From assembly GCF_015679265.1 (NCBI RefSeq), contig NZ_CP064942.1, positions 833,501-897,500 of the forward strand: DNA of 64,000 nucleotides. The letters are read 5' to 3'. The translations under genes and the position numbers were made by a program. The notes below the pieces were generated by a model, which was not told the origin of the DNA, did not search any database, and worked only from the letters and a program-made list of their open reading frames with translations. Below are positions 9,115-18,159 of this stretch, in pieces (position 1 is the first letter of the stretch; each line of letters opens with the position of its first letter). Origin of the DNA: Pontivivens ytuae. Lineage in GTDB: Bacteria; Pseudomonadota; Alphaproteobacteria; Rhodobacterales; Rhodobacteraceae.

Positions 9115-9191
9115 GGACCGATAGCTCAGCTGGATAGAGCACCAGACTACGAATCTGGGGGTCGGGGGTTCGAATCCTCCTCGGTCCGCCA
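9115..9191 (+). tRNA. tRNA-Arg (anticodon ACG)
   Basis: Complete cloverleaf: acceptor GGACCGA/TCGGTCC, TAGCTCAGCTGGATAGAGC D arm, anticodon stem CCAGA/TCTGG with loop CTACGAA (anticodon ACG at 9149-9151), GTTCGAATC T-loop, discriminator G and encoded CCA at 9189-9191. A34 is normally deaminated to inosine in this tRNA and reads CGN codons. Confidence 0.96.
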
Positions 9192-9273
9192 CTATTTTCC
9201 ATAAAGATCTTAGATGGATAGCGGTCGGCGCCGGATGCCGACGTACGCCTGTCGCCGCGCGGCAAGGACTGCC

Positions 9274-9717
9274 TCATGGCTCCAGGTGCCATTCGTACAG
9301 CGCGTCCGGGACCTTCTCCTCATTGGATGCCCCATCAGTCTCCCGGACCTTTCGAAAACCGTTGCGCTCATAGAAGCGGATGGCGCGGCTGTTCTGCTGA
9401 AAGACCCAGAGTTGCAGGTAGGCGTGGCGGTCCTTTGCCCGGTTCAGAAGAGCCGTGCCGATCGATCTGCCGACATAGGGCGGAAGGAGGTAGAGATGGT
9501 CGATCCAGCCCTCTCGGAAGGCGCAGAAACCGATCGGCCCGGCTTCGCCCTCGGCCACCCAGACCTCGCACTTGGAGAACACCCTGCCCCGGAAATGCGC
9601 CCTGTCTTCTTCAGGGGAGTGCAACACGGGCAGGTAGGGCAGGAAGTGCGCGCGCGAAGCGCGGGCTATGGACGCAACGGCGTCCGCTTCGTCCGGAGCG
9701 GCTTGCCTCGTTATCAT
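9274..9717 (-). CDS. GNAT-family N-acetyltransferase
   Basis: A 147-aa acetyl-CoA-dependent transferase; the acceptor is unknown. The acetyl-CoA pyrophosphate-binding region is LLPPYVGRSIGTALLNRAK (motif A, with GRSIGTAL), followed by LWVFQQNSRAIRFYERNGFR (motif B), where NxxAxxFYExxGF is the family hallmark. The ATG at 9717 has a strong GGAGGTG ribosome site 5-7 nt upstream, so the 12-residue upstream extension is rejected. It is transcribed toward tRNA-Arg. Confidence 0.88.
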   Translation of the reverse strand: MITRQAAPDEADAVASIARASRAHFLPYLPVLHSPEEDRAHFRGRVFSKCEVWVAEGEAGPIGFCAFREGWIDHLYLLPPYVGRSIGTALLNRAKDRHAYLQLWVFQQNSRAIRFYERNGFRKVRETDGASNEEKVPDALYEWHLEP

Positions 9718-9780
9718 CAGAGCACCTCCGTTCGCCGTCGCTCCGCCACCCACATGGCGCAGCCGCGCACCTGCGGTAGA

Positions 9781-10392
9781 CTACTCTGCGACAGAGTTCC
9801 GAGCCCTTCGTTTCCCGGCCTCGATCCATTTCACGAACGCGACGGCTTCGTCATCCTGATTGCGCGTCGGCAGCACGAAGGTGGCTTCGGGAGTGCTTGT
9901 GAATATGAACGATGCCGGGACTGGGCCGTGTCTCACGAACCTGAACGTCTCGCGTCGAATGTGCAGATCACCAAGCTCCGAAAGTCGGAGCACGGCGATC
10001 TGTGCAGGGCGCCCGGGAAAATGCCCCTGCGAGTACCGGACGACGTCCTCGGGGACGTCGAACTCGTAGAGCTTGTATGGCGAGGTCAGCAGCAGGACCG
10101 CTGTGATGACGACGGCGAAACCGGCCATGACCGGCAGCAGGACAAGCGCGAACTCGACATAACCGCCCATCGGCACTGGGCCACCGTCGAGGCGCGCGAT
10201 CAGGAGAAACACCAGGATCAGCAGGAAGGGGCTGAGGAATACCGGAACGGCGATCCTGAGCAGAAACGGCTTGCTGGACAGCACCAGCCGGTCGTCGGTC
10301 TGCTCCAGGACCGAGAACCTCCGTGTCTCGGTCCCCCTCATCAGCTGGTCCATGCCGGGTGACTGCTGCCCTTCGTGGTTCATAGATGGCAT
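9781..10392 (-). CDS. Hypothetical membrane protein with two transmembrane segments
   Basis: A 203-aa protein I do not recognise. Two hydrophobic segments are clear: residues ~47-66 (RIAVPVFLSPFLLILVFLLI) and ~80-103 (VEFALVLLPVMAGFAVVITA). The following ~100 residues are predicted cytoplasmic and rich in beta pattern (LYEFDVPEDVVRYSQGHF; IAVLRLSELGDLHI), which resembles a PH-like domain placed after two helices, though this is only suggestive. Several start codons lie in the first 20 residues (Met1, Met4, Met14), so the exact start is uncertain. It is tandem with, but 64 bases upstream of, the acetyltransferase. Confidence 0.65.
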   Translation of the reverse strand: MPSMNHEGQQSPGMDQLMRGTETRRFSVLEQTDDRLVLSSKPFLLRIAVPVFLSPFLLILVFLLIARLDGGPVPMGGYVEFALVLLPVMAGFAVVITAVLLLTSPYKLYEFDVPEDVVRYSQGHFPGRPAQIAVLRLSELGDLHIRRETFRFVRHGPVPASFIFTSTPEATFVLPTRNQDDEAVAFVKWIEAGKRRARNSVAE

Positions 10393-10477
10393 CCTGCCAT
10401 CAGCCGCTATCCTTCATGCAACAAGGGGCCCCACGTGCAGAGCCCCCGTCTTCCATATGGCATCCCGGCTGGCGCGG

Positions 10478-11044
10478 CTACCGCCGCAGCCACTGGTCGA
10501 AACCGTCCGGCAGCAAGTGCGAGCGGCGTTGGACCTGGCGGCGCGGCTGGCTGTTCTTGATCGCCATGAGTTGCTCGACCGGCAACCACACGATGACCCG
10601 GCCACTCGGATTGAAGGCTCCGGCCCGGGAGCTGTAGAGCGTCAGAAGCTGCCCCGACGGGTCGAGTTCCATTAGGTTGCGGGTCATGTCGGCCCGCGTA
10701 CTCTGCCCCGTCAATGCCGAGCGCCCGACGTGGAAGCCACAATGCGCCCCACGGTCATAGGTGACCCGCCAGGCGAGCATGACGATCCGACATGTGGCCG
10801 ATGCATTGTCGCGCGACCCGCGCACGACGACGGTCATGTTGCGATCGTTGGCCTCGGCCGCGATGTCGTCAGCGTAAGCAACGCTGCCCCCGAGCGATCG
10901 CAGATAAATCCGTGCGCCGTCGTCGGCGTTCTGAACCCTTTGTAAATCTTGTGAGTCGATAGTTCCACGGACACGCACGGAATCAGCACTCGCAGACACA
11001 CCCAAGGAGGCCGCGACCAGCGCGACGCAAACAAGAAAACGCAT
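10478..11044 (-). CDS. Exported ClpP/crotonase-like protein of unknown function (COG3904-like)
   Basis: A 188-aa exported protein. Residues 1-20 form a signal peptide (MRFLVCVALVAASLGVSASA). The mature part has IYLRSLGGSVAYADDIAAEA, then NMTVVVRG, then ATCRIVMLA and GFHVGR, the same order as in periplasmic ClpP-like proteins (a glycine-rich SPGGSV-like turn, an SxC segment, then a GxH strand). The expected serine-protease Ser in the S-A-C motif is not clearly retained, so activity is doubtful. The ATG at 11044 is chosen because it opens the signal peptide. Function unknown. Confidence 0.6.
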   Translation of the reverse strand: MRFLVCVALVAASLGVSASADSVRVRGTIDSQDLQRVQNADDGARIYLRSLGGSVAYADDIAAEANDRNMTVVVRGSRDNASATCRIVMLAWRVTYDRGAHCGFHVGRSALTGQSTRADMTRNLMELDPSGQLLTLYSSRAGAFNPSGRVIVWLPVEQLMAIKNSQPRRQVQRRSHLLPDGFDQWLRR

Positions 11045-11357
11045 ATTGTACCCCACATTCCAGGCGCAGACGCGCCCGCTCCAACACATGAACGATGAGC
11101 GAACGGTCCAGATCTGAAGGGAGACTCCACCCAAGCCCCGTCCATGATCCCGTTCACGGAGTGTTCACATCATCGTCGCACAATCTACGGCCGCGTTCCG
11201 GAAAAGTTCGCCCCGCAGATGCAACAGTTTTGTACATTATGCGCTCAAAATTGATATGCATTTTGCCTTTCTTGGTAAATCCGAGCGGTGGCCCTGCTCC
11301 CGCGAAGGTGAGCGATGGGGCGTGGAACCGACTGCGACACTCGCGCATATAGCTGTC
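11045..11357. other. Intergenic region, divergent promoters
   Basis: This 313-bp gap separates divergent genes (an exported ClpP-like protein to the left, lolA to the right). It is AT-richer near 11210-11290. I see no gene, RNA or strong hairpin; both promoters must lie here. Confidence 0.5.
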
Positions 11358-11963
11358 ATGGAAAGACGCTTCTTCATCGCGGGCCTCGGGGCCCTTGGTG
11401 CAACCGGCCTCGCGACGGCAGGCCGGGCGCAGGGCGCGGCCGAGCTCGAACGGATCGACGCCTATCTCAATGCCATGCGCTCGGCGCAGGGTCGCTTCGT
11501 GCAGTTCAACTCCGACGGATCGCAATCCGCAGGCCAGTACTGGCTCAGGAAGCCCGGGCTGATGAAGTTCGAGTACGACGCGCCGCACCCGCACGTGATC
11601 GTGGCCGACGGCACCTGGGTCGCCGTGGTCGATCGCAACTCAAATGACGATCCGCACCGCTATCCGGTCGGGCGCACGCCGCTGAACCTCATCCTGCGCG
11701 ACCGCATCGATCTGTTGAACACCGGGGCGGTGCAGCGCATCCGCAAATCGCCCAACCAGACCACGCTGGTCGCCGTCGATCCCGACGATCCGGACAGCGG
11801 CACGCTGGAGATGGTGTTCTCCGAGAACCCGCTCGCGCTGACGCAATGGGTGACTACGAATCCGCAAGGTCAGAGAACAACGATCCAGCTCGCCTCGATG
11901 GAGCAGAACATGGATCTGCCGCGCAACATGTTCTCGATCGAGCAGGAGGTTCTGCGCCGCTGA
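11358..11963 (+). CDS. lolA: LolA-type outer-membrane lipoprotein carrier
   Basis: A 201-aa periplasmic chaperone that carries lipoproteins from LolCDE to the outer membrane. The N-terminus is an exported signal (MERRFFIAGLGALGATGLA...GRAQG). The mature protein shows the LolA pattern: INAYL-like IDAYLNAMRSAQGRFVQ, SAGQYWLRKPGLMKFEYDAP, then VADGTWVAVVDR and TPLNLIL. Length is normal. The ATG at 11358 opens the signal; the open frame upstream is not coding. Alphaproteobacteria often carry LolA without a LolB. No LolCDE gene is in this window. Confidence 0.88.
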   Translation: MERRFFIAGLGALGATGLATAGRAQGAAELERIDAYLNAMRSAQGRFVQFNSDGSQSAGQYWLRKPGLMKFEYDAPHPHVIVADGTWVAVVDRNSNDDPHRYPVGRTPLNLILRDRIDLLNTGAVQRIRKSPNQTTLVAVDPDDPDSGTLEMVFSENPLALTQWVTTNPQGQRTTIQLASMEQNMDLPRNMFSIEQEVLRR

Positions 11964-12032
11964 CTTGTGCGCTGCAGCGGGAGCGGCCAAGATGCGCAGC
12001 AACATCCGTTCCGCGCCCGCGAAAGGGCACCC

Positions 12033-12941
12033 ATGCAGCTTTATCTCCCGATCGCCGAGGTTTCGATCAACCTCTTCCTCCTGTTGGGATTGGGCGGTCT
12101 GGTCGGGGTGCTGTCGGGGATGTTCGGCGTGGGGGGCGGGTTTCTCCTCACACCGTTGCTGATCTTCATCGGGATCCCGCCCGCCGTAGCCGTGGCGACA
12201 CAGGCGCCGCAGATCACCGGGCTCAGCCTTTCGGGCGCCTTGGCGCATCTGCGGCGGCGCACGGTGGACGTACGGATGGGCTGCGTGCTGCTGGCCGGCG
12301 GCATCGTGGGGTCGGCCATCGGCGTCGACATCTTCCGCAGGCTCAGCGAGATCGGGCAGATCGAGCTGATGGTGACGCTGAGCTACGTCATCTTCCTCGG
12401 TATCATCGGTTCCTTGATGTTCGTCGAGAGCCTGCAGGCGCTGCGGCGCACCCAGCGCAACCAGCCGGTACGGCGGCGCAAGCGGCATGGCTGGGTGCAT
12501 GGCCTGCCGCTGAAGATGCGGTTCCGGACGTCGAACCTCTACATCTCCGCCATCCCGCCTTTCGGCGTCGGGCTCTTCGTCGGCATTCTCGCGGCAATCA
12601 TGGGGGTCGGCGGCGGCTTCATCATGGTGCCGGCGATGATCTATCTCCTGGGCATGCCCACGGCAGTGGTGATCGGGACCTCGCTCTTCCAGATCATGTT
12701 CGTGACCGCCTTCACCACGGTGATGCACGCGACGCAGAACTACACGGTGGACACGCTGCTGGCGCTGATCCTGCTGCTCGGCGGCGTCGTGGGCGCACAG
12801 ATCGGCGCGCAGATCGCGGTGAAGCTGCGGGCGGAGCAGGTGCGCATCCTGCTGGCCGGGCTGGTGCTGGTCGTGTGTCTCAAGCTCGCCTATGACCTCG
12901 TCGTCATGCCTGCCGATCTCTACACGATCACGTCGGCATGA
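12033..12941 (+). CDS. TauE/SafE-family anion exporter
   Basis: A 302-aa inner-membrane protein of the TauE/SafE (DUF81) family, associated with export of sulfite, sulfoacetate or other organosulfur anions. It shows the two family repeats, each beginning with a glycine-rich segment: GVLSGMFGVGGGFLLTPLL near residue 28 and GILAAIMGVGGGFIMVPAM near residue 190, with about eight hydrophobic helices. The stop overlaps the next gene as ATGA. Pairing with a TIGR02186 protein is common in Rhodobacterales. The substrate is inferred only from the family. Confidence 0.88.
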   Translation: MQLYLPIAEVSINLFLLLGLGGLVGVLSGMFGVGGGFLLTPLLIFIGIPPAVAVATQAPQITGLSLSGALAHLRRRTVDVRMGCVLLAGGIVGSAIGVDIFRRLSEIGQIELMVTLSYVIFLGIIGSLMFVESLQALRRTQRNQPVRRRKRHGWVHGLPLKMRFRTSNLYISAIPPFGVGLFVGILAAIMGVGGGFIMVPAMIYLLGMPTAVVIGTSLFQIMFVTAFTTVMHATQNYTVDTLLALILLLGGVVGAQIGAQIAVKLRAEQVRILLAGLVLVVCLKLAYDLVVMPADLYTITSA

Positions 12942-13696
12942 TCCGTCTCGCCCTTCTCCTGATGCTCCTGCTGACCCCGGCGCGGGGGGAGGAGATCGTG
13001 GCGGGCCTCAGCCAGAACCAGGTCTCGATCACCGCCTTCTTCGAAGGGTCGGAGATCTTCGTCTTCGGCGCGGTCAAGCGCGACGCCCCGCCGCCCGCGG
13101 ATGCCGGGCCGCTGCAGGTCCTCGTCTCCATCGTCGGGCCTGTCGATCCGGTGACGGTGCGGCGCAAGGCGCGGGTGGCGGGCGTCTGGGTGAACCGCGA
13201 CACGGTGGTGGTGGACCGCGCGCCCTACTTCTACGCCAACGCCTCGACCGTGGCGCTGCGGGAGATGCTGAGCCACACGGACCAGATGCGCCACCGCATC
13301 GGGCTGGAGTGGCAGGTGGTGCTGCGCGACGCGCCTGCCGATATCGAGGATACGCCGGCCTTTCGCGAGGCGGTCATCCGCCAGCGCACACAGGAGGGGC
13401 TCTACCGCGAGCTTCCCGGTGCGGTGCGCCTGACCGACGAGACGCTCTTCGACGTCTCCGTCCGCCTGCCGGCCAACCTGGTGGAGGGCGACTACCTTGC
13501 CCGCGTGTTCCTGACCCGCGACAAGGCCGTGATCTCCACCTTCGAGACGCAGATCGCGGTGCGCAAGAGCGGCATCGAGGACTGGACCTTCCGCCTCGCC
13601 CAGGAACGCCCGCTGATCTACGGGCTGCTATCCGTGGCGCTGGCGCTGTCGCTGGGATGGCTGGCGGCGAGCCTGTTCAGGTATCTGCGAAACTGA
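12938..13696 (+). CDS. TIGR02186-family membrane-anchored protein
   Basis: A 252-aa conserved alphaproteobacterial protein of unknown function (TIGR02186). It has an N-terminal signal (MIRLALLLMLLLTPARG), then a large extracytoplasmic beta-rich domain (VAGLSQNQVSITAFFEGSEI, VWVNRDTV, FYANASTVALREML), and a C-terminal anchor at ~residues 228-248 (LLSVALALSLGWLAASLFRY). It is translationally coupled (ATGA) to the TauE/SafE exporter. The pair likely acts together at the inner membrane, but no activity is established. Confidence 0.85.
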   Translation: MIRLALLLMLLLTPARGEEIVAGLSQNQVSITAFFEGSEIFVFGAVKRDAPPPADAGPLQVLVSIVGPVDPVTVRRKARVAGVWVNRDTVVVDRAPYFYANASTVALREMLSHTDQMRHRIGLEWQVVLRDAPADIEDTPAFREAVIRQRTQEGLYRELPGAVRLTDETLFDVSVRLPANLVEGDYLARVFLTRDKAVISTFETQIAVRKSGIEDWTFRLAQERPLIYGLLSVALALSLGWLAASLFRYLRN

Positions 13697-14128
13697 GGAT
13701 CTTCGAGCGGAGGGCCGTGCCCGACCTGGAGGGCGTTTGCGGGACCTCACCGCTGAGCGCGCGCCTTCAAGCATCCATGCCGCTCACTCGATGAACGAAA
13801 TCGCCAACGCGCCCTCCGGGTGGAGGGTGAGCGCCGTCTCGCAAACGCTCCGATGGAGCGTTTGAGGCGAGAACGGGCGGAGCCCGGGGCGGGCGCGGCC
13901 TGGCGGTGCCGCCGGGCGGGAGGGCCCTGTTGAGCCCCGTCGTGCTCCGGCTTGACTGGAGCATCTGCGGCATTCGGAGATCCTCGGGTCGGAGCCTGAG
14001 GATGACACTTTTCGTGAAAGCCACTTTCTGCATCCCTGCGGCCCCGGCGCGGGGGCCGGGGCGGTTGCCCCTTGGGACCGTCCCGGACCTGATCCGGGAT
14101 CGCTCGACACAAGGAACAAGCGACGTCT
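13697..14128. other. GC-rich intergenic region with palindromic repeats
   Basis: This 432-bp gap between convergent genes holds no convincing gene. It contains two inverted repeats: GCCCCGG (14041-14047) with CCGGGGC (14056-14062), and TCCCGGA (14081-14087) with TCCGGGA (14093-14099). The second resembles GCCGGA..TCCGGC at 1389-1405, so a dispersed short palindromic element is possible. Low-complexity GC runs make small open frames here unreliable. Confidence 0.5.
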
Positions 14129-15250
14129 CTACAACACTGCCTCGTAGATCGCCCGCGCGTCCTCCAGCGTGACCTCCCTGGGGTTGTTTACCAAAAGCCG
14201 CGTCTGCTTCATCGCGTCCTCGGCGAGTTGCGGCAGGTGGTTGTGGCTCACCCCCACCTCGCGCAGCCGCGTCGGCACGCCGAGCCGCCCGGCCAGCGCC
14301 CGGAAGCCCTCGGCCAGCGGCACGCCCGGCCCGAAGGCGAGCGGCGCGAGCTCCGCATACATCTCCCCCGCCGCGGGTTGGTTGAAGGCGAGCACCTCGG
14401 GCAGCACTAGGCAGTTCGACAGCCCATGCGGCACATGGAACCGCCCGCCCAGCGGATAAGCGAGCGCGTGGACCGCCGCCACCGGCGCGTTCGCGAAAGC
14501 CTGCCCGGCGAGGCAGGAGCCGAGCAGCATCGCCTCGCGCGCCGCCACGTCATCGGGCACCGCGCAAACCCGCTCGATGTTGGCACCGAGCAGCCGTAGC
14601 GCCTCCCGCGCCAGCGCGTCGGAGATCGGGTTCTTGCGGTGCTTCGACGTATAGGCCTCGATCGCGTGGACCATCGCGTCGATCCCGGTCGCCGCCGTCA
14701 CCGCCGCGGGCAGGCCCAGCGTCAGCCGCGCATCGAGCACCGCCGCATCCGGCAGGAGCTGCGGGCTGACGACGCCCATCTTCTCCTCCGTCTCGGTGGT
14801 CAGGATCGAGATCGGCGTGACCTCCGACCCGGTCCCCGCCGTGGTCGGCGCCAGCACCAGCGGCAGCCGCACGCCGCGCACGTTCCCGACCCCGAACATC
14901 TCCGCCAGCGGCTGGTCCCCGGCGAGGCGCACCGCCACGAGCTTCGCGATATCGAGGGAGGAGCCGCCGCCCACGCCCGTGATCCCGTCGCACTCGGCAA
15001 GCACGCCGCACGCCTCGTCGAGCATCAGCGTCGTCGGATCGGGCAACGTGCCATCATAGATGGTGACGGCAAGCCCCGCGGCCTCGATCCCCGCCAGCGT
15101 CTCGTCGATCAGCCCCAGCTCCCGCACCGTCCGGTCGGTGACGAGCCCGACCCTCCGCACACCCCGCGCGGCCAGGAGAGCGCCGATCTCCGCGGTCTTT
15201 CCGGGGCCGACGATGAGCTTCGCCACGGTCTCGAACTGGTAGCCTTGCAT
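14129..15250 (-). CDS. Iron-containing alcohol dehydrogenase
   Basis: A 373-aa NAD(P)-dependent group III alcohol dehydrogenase. The N-terminal Rossmann part includes GVGGGSSLDIAKLVAV; the metal-binding half shows PTTAGTGSEVTPISIL, then GIDAMVHAIEAYTS and the His ligands in APVAAVHALAYPLGGRFHV and PHGLSNCLVLP. Length is typical. The first Met at 15250 starts MQGYQFETVAKLIVGPG, the natural N-terminus of the family; upstream in-frame codons run toward tRNA-Gln and are not used. Substrate not determined; many family members oxidise short-chain alcohols or 4-hydroxybutyrate. Confidence 0.9.
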   Translation of the reverse strand: MQGYQFETVAKLIVGPGKTAEIGALLAARGVRRVGLVTDRTVRELGLIDETLAGIEAAGLAVTIYDGTLPDPTTLMLDEACGVLAECDGITGVGGGSSLDIAKLVAVRLAGDQPLAEMFGVGNVRGVRLPLVLAPTTAGTGSEVTPISILTTETEEKMGVVSPQLLPDAAVLDARLTLGLPAAVTAATGIDAMVHAIEAYTSKHRKNPISDALAREALRLLGANIERVCAVPDDVAAREAMLLGSCLAGQAFANAPVAAVHALAYPLGGRFHVPHGLSNCLVLPEVLAFNQPAAGEMYAELAPLAFGPGVPLAEGFRALAGRLGVPTRLREVGVSHNHLPQLAEDAMKQTRLLVNNPREVTLEDARAIYEAVL

Positions 15251-15364
15251 GGGCCTTTTCCCTCCGGTTTTGGCGGCCAGCTTCGACCGGGCGGAATCGC
15301 GACGCAACCATACGATTCCCCCTTGCAGCCCCCCGCGCGCCTGACTAAGACACACCGCACCGGT

Positions 15365-15439
15365 TGGGGTGTAGCCAAGTGGTAAGGCAGCGGTTTTTGG
15401 TACCGTGTATCGTAGGTTCGAATCCTACCACCCCAGCCA
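15365..15439 (+). tRNA. tRNA-Gln (anticodon TTG)
   Basis: Complete cloverleaf: acceptor TGGGGTG/CACCCCA, AGCCAAGTGGTAAGGC D arm, anticodon stem GCGGT/ACCGT with loop TTTTGGT (anticodon TTG at 15397-15399), GGTTCGAATCC T arm, discriminator G and encoded CCA at 15437-15439. It forms the border between conserved chromosome and the recombinase-bearing accessory DNA. Confidence 0.96.
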
Positions 15440-15624
15440 GGTTACCCACTCTTCTTGAGACAACGCGAGGTTTCCGGGTTTTCCGGCGCGAAGTCAGGTA
15501 CTTGGCGACGCGCTGGCTGGACCGAGACGATCAAGCGTCCGGGAACTGCGCCGACTGCGGGGCCATGTCTCTCTTCCGGAAATCCTCGATCCGAGTTTGG
15601 GAGGTCGGCGGCCATGGCGGCCGG

Positions 15625-17264
15625 TCAGCTGCGTAGGAACTGCCGCTCCTGCTCGCTCCACCGCGCCGGGAAGCCCTGCTTGATCAGGGCATCCGTGGCA
15701 AGCCCGTCCGGCCGTTCGCCGGCAGCGATCCGGTCCAGAAGCCGGGGCGACAGCATCGCGAGATCGACGAGGTCCTTCACCCGCCGCTTCGACGTGCCTT
15801 CCCGCGCGGCGATGGCGGCGAAGGACATGCCCGTGGTCAGGTCATCGAGCCAGCGGCGGGCGGTGACGATGTTGCGGATCAGCGTGTGGTCATGCTCCGG
15901 GAGCGGCGCACCGAGATAGAGCTTGGTCTCGACGCCGCGCTTGCGGTCGGTGAACGGGGCGTGGATCACGAGGGCGTCGGCGACGATCTCCTGTTCCCTA
16001 CATCCAGTGATCGCAGCATAGGCGCCCGCAGAGAGCCGCATGCGGATCGTTCCGCGCGCAAGATCGACCCGTTCGATCAGATCGAAGGCGCAAGCCTCAT
16101 TGGCCCGGACCGCCGCAACCCTGTCGAGGAGCCGCGACCGTGCTGTCTGCAGGGCGTCGGCGTCCCCTGCCCCAAGGCTGCGCGGGCCAAACGATGGATC
16201 CGAGAGCGTATCGTTCAGCAACTCGACCAGCAGGCGCTCAAGCTCCGACGCCGGCAGCCGCCAGCCGTCCCGAGGGCCTGCATGGCGCGGCTTCAGCAAG
16301 CGGGCGGACACATAGTAGCGCAGGTGCTTGCCGGCCTTCTGCGTATGAGACGGCGTCAGACGATCTCCGGTCTCATCAAAGAGCTTCCCGATCAAAGGCG
16401 ATGGCCGGGTCCTGCGTTGCGCCCCCCCTCGCCTTCCGCCCGTCGCTTTGCAGCTTTAGCTGCATCGCATCCCAGTCGTCAGGGCGGATGATCGCCGGGT
16501 GCTGTCCCGCATAGACCGCTGCCTTATGGCGGATGCGACCGGCATAGACCGGGTTGGTCAGGATGTGATGGATGTGCGCCCGCCCAAAGGGCCGTCCACC
16601 GTCTCGTTCGCCATCCTCGCCCGTCCGAGGCCGCGTCCTCAGGCCGCGCCGCCTCCGCCTGCACGCGGCTCAGACAACCCAGGTTGCGATAGAGACCATA
16701 GAGCGCCTCAACGACTTGGGCTTCCTCGGGGTCGATCGCGAGGGTCCGCCCATCGGGTCGATAGCCGAGCGGTGGGATGCTGCCCATCCACAGGCCCCTC
16801 TTCTTCGAAGCCGCGATCTTGTCGCGAATCCGCTCTGCCGTGACTTCCCGCTCGAACTGCGCGAAGGACAGGAGCACGTTCAGCGTCAGCCGCCCCATGC
16901 TGGTCGAGGTGTTGAAGCTCTGCGTGACGGAGACGAAGGAGGCCTCCACCGCGTCGAGTCGCTCGACGAGCTTTGCGAAGTCGGCCAGCGCGCGGGTCAG
17001 CCTGTCGACCTTGTAGACAACGATCTGGTCAATCTGCCGCGCCTCGACCGCGCGCAGCAGGCGGGTCAGAGCGGGGCGATCGAGATGACCACCCGAGATC
17101 CCCCCATCATCGAAGCGCTCGGGGACCAGTTCCCAACCCTCGTGGCGCTGGCTCGCCACATAGGCCTCGCAGGCCTCCCGCTGGGCATCAAGGGAGTTGA
17201 AGTCTTGCTCCAGCCCCTCCTCAGAGCTCTTGCGGGTGTAGATCGCACATCGGATCCGGCGCAT
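15625..17264 (-). pseudogene. Large serine recombinase, broken by two frameshifts
   Basis: A large serine recombinase gene reading right to left. The N-terminal resolvase domain is intact from ATG 17264 (AIYTRKSSEEGLEQDFNSL with the nucleophile serine, then VYKVDRLTRALADF and ERIRDKIAASKKRG). Reading then slips frame near 16600 (into GGRPFGRAHIHHILTNPVYA) and again in a run of seven C at 16422-16428, where one more base would restore the frame into QRRTRPSPLIGKLFDETG. The C-terminal half to 15625 is open. Two independent 1-base changes suggest a dead gene or homopolymer errors. It follows DUF2924 with a 1-nt overlap. Confidence 0.8.
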
Positions 17265-17671
17265 CAGGCCAGCCCGAAGAAGCGCGGCCCCGACCAATGC
17301 GCACCGGTGATCCGCTTCGCGACGGCGGAGAGCGAGCGATACCGCGCGCCCTCCATCTCGAAGCCATGCTCCGTCACACGAACCCGATATGTCCGGCCAT
17401 TCCATTCGCGGATCAACTCGGTGCCAGGCTTCGGGTGGGATGCAACGCGCCTCCCATCCGCGATCCGCTCCAGAGTGCGCCAGGTATTCGAGGACACATC
17501 CCCATCGAGGTCGCATTGCCGTTTCCAGAGCAAGACGCGACGCATGAACGACACGGACAGGTAAGGAGGAGGTTCCGCCCCAAACATCCGTCGCCACTCC
17601 GCCAGGCAGTCCGATCTGTCGAAACGCTCGATCGCGTCGAGGGTGGGCTGCATCTCCGTGGGCACCGTCAT
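17264..17671 (-). CDS. DUF2924 domain protein
   Basis: A 135-aa protein of the DUF2924 family, function unknown. It shows the family pattern: DCLAEWRRMFGAEPP, then FMRRVLLWKRQCD, then GTELIREWNGRTYRVRVTEHGFEMEG and YRSLSAVAKRITGAHWSGPRFFGL. It lies between DUF3489 and the serine recombinase, overlapping both neighbours by 4 and 1 bases. This three-gene order recurs on alphaproteobacterial mobile elements, so a role with the recombinase is likely but unproven. Confidence 0.85.
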   Translation of the reverse strand: MTVPTEMQPTLDAIERFDRSDCLAEWRRMFGAEPPPYLSVSFMRRVLLWKRQCDLDGDVSSNTWRTLERIADGRRVASHPKPGTELIREWNGRTYRVRVTEHGFEMEGARYRSLSAVAKRITGAHWSGPRFFGLA

Positions 17672-17952
17672 GCCTCGGACCCGGCGCCATCGGGCGCTTT
17701 GCGAAGACGATAAACAGAACCCTTCGGAGTGGCGACCCGCTCCACGTGTTCGCCACTTTTCCTCAGCATTGAGATTGCCGCGCGCGCACTATGCGGCTGC
17801 CAGCCGAAGCGCTCTTGCAGCTGCGTGATGGTGGCACCATTGCGGCGCGCAAGCATTTGCCGCAGCTCAGTTGCTTGGCTCTCCCTCGTCGGCGTCGGCT
17901 TCTTCGCTGTCTGGGTCGTTGGCAGCTCGTCGGGCTTTGTGGCGTTCGTCAT
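17668..17952 (-). CDS. DUF3489 domain protein
   Basis: A 94-aa basic protein of the DUF3489 family. The C-terminal part (ELRQMLARRNGATITQLQ, FGWQPHSARAAISMLRKSG, KGSVYRL) forms a winged-helix-like domain, suggesting DNA binding; the N-terminal ~30 residues are a polar, proline-threonine-rich tail. Ribosome site AAGGAG is 7 nt from ATG 17952. First gene of the DUF3489-DUF2924-recombinase unit (ATGA overlap with DUF2924), possibly its regulator. Confidence 0.82.
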   Translation of the reverse strand: MTNATKPDELPTTQTAKKPTPTRESQATELRQMLARRNGATITQLQERFGWQPHSARAAISMLRKSGEHVERVATPKGSVYRLRKAPDGAGSEA

Positions 17953-18036
17953 CTTGGGCTCCTTTCGGCTGCGGCGGAGACCATTCCACCGCCGCTACCG
18001 AATGGTGCCCGGTCCGAAGCTGGGCGACGCGCTTGC

Positions 18037-18054
18037 GTTCATGCAGGCATGAAC
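18037..18054. promoter_or_regulatory. Palindrome upstream of the recombinase operon
   Basis: GTTCATG (18037-18043) and CATGAAC (18048-18054) form a perfect 7-bp inverted repeat with a 4-nt spacer, 85 bases upstream of the DUF3489 start in otherwise gene-free DNA (17953-18159). It could be an operator; no binding protein is identified. Confidence 0.35.
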
Positions 18055-18159
18055 ACTACCGCTTCGCGCGCGCGAGAAGTCTAGTGCGGAAAGGGCGGGA
18101 AGCGGACCTTCGCTGCACGTGCCAATTCGAGCGCCTGTCGGCTTCAACGGCGGGATCAA

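Noticed and set aside
15440..15624. Duplicated tRNA-Gln 3' end as an attachment site
   Set aside because: I looked for a second copy of the T-arm/acceptor sequence downstream and found none in the window; large serine recombinases also often do not use tRNA ends.
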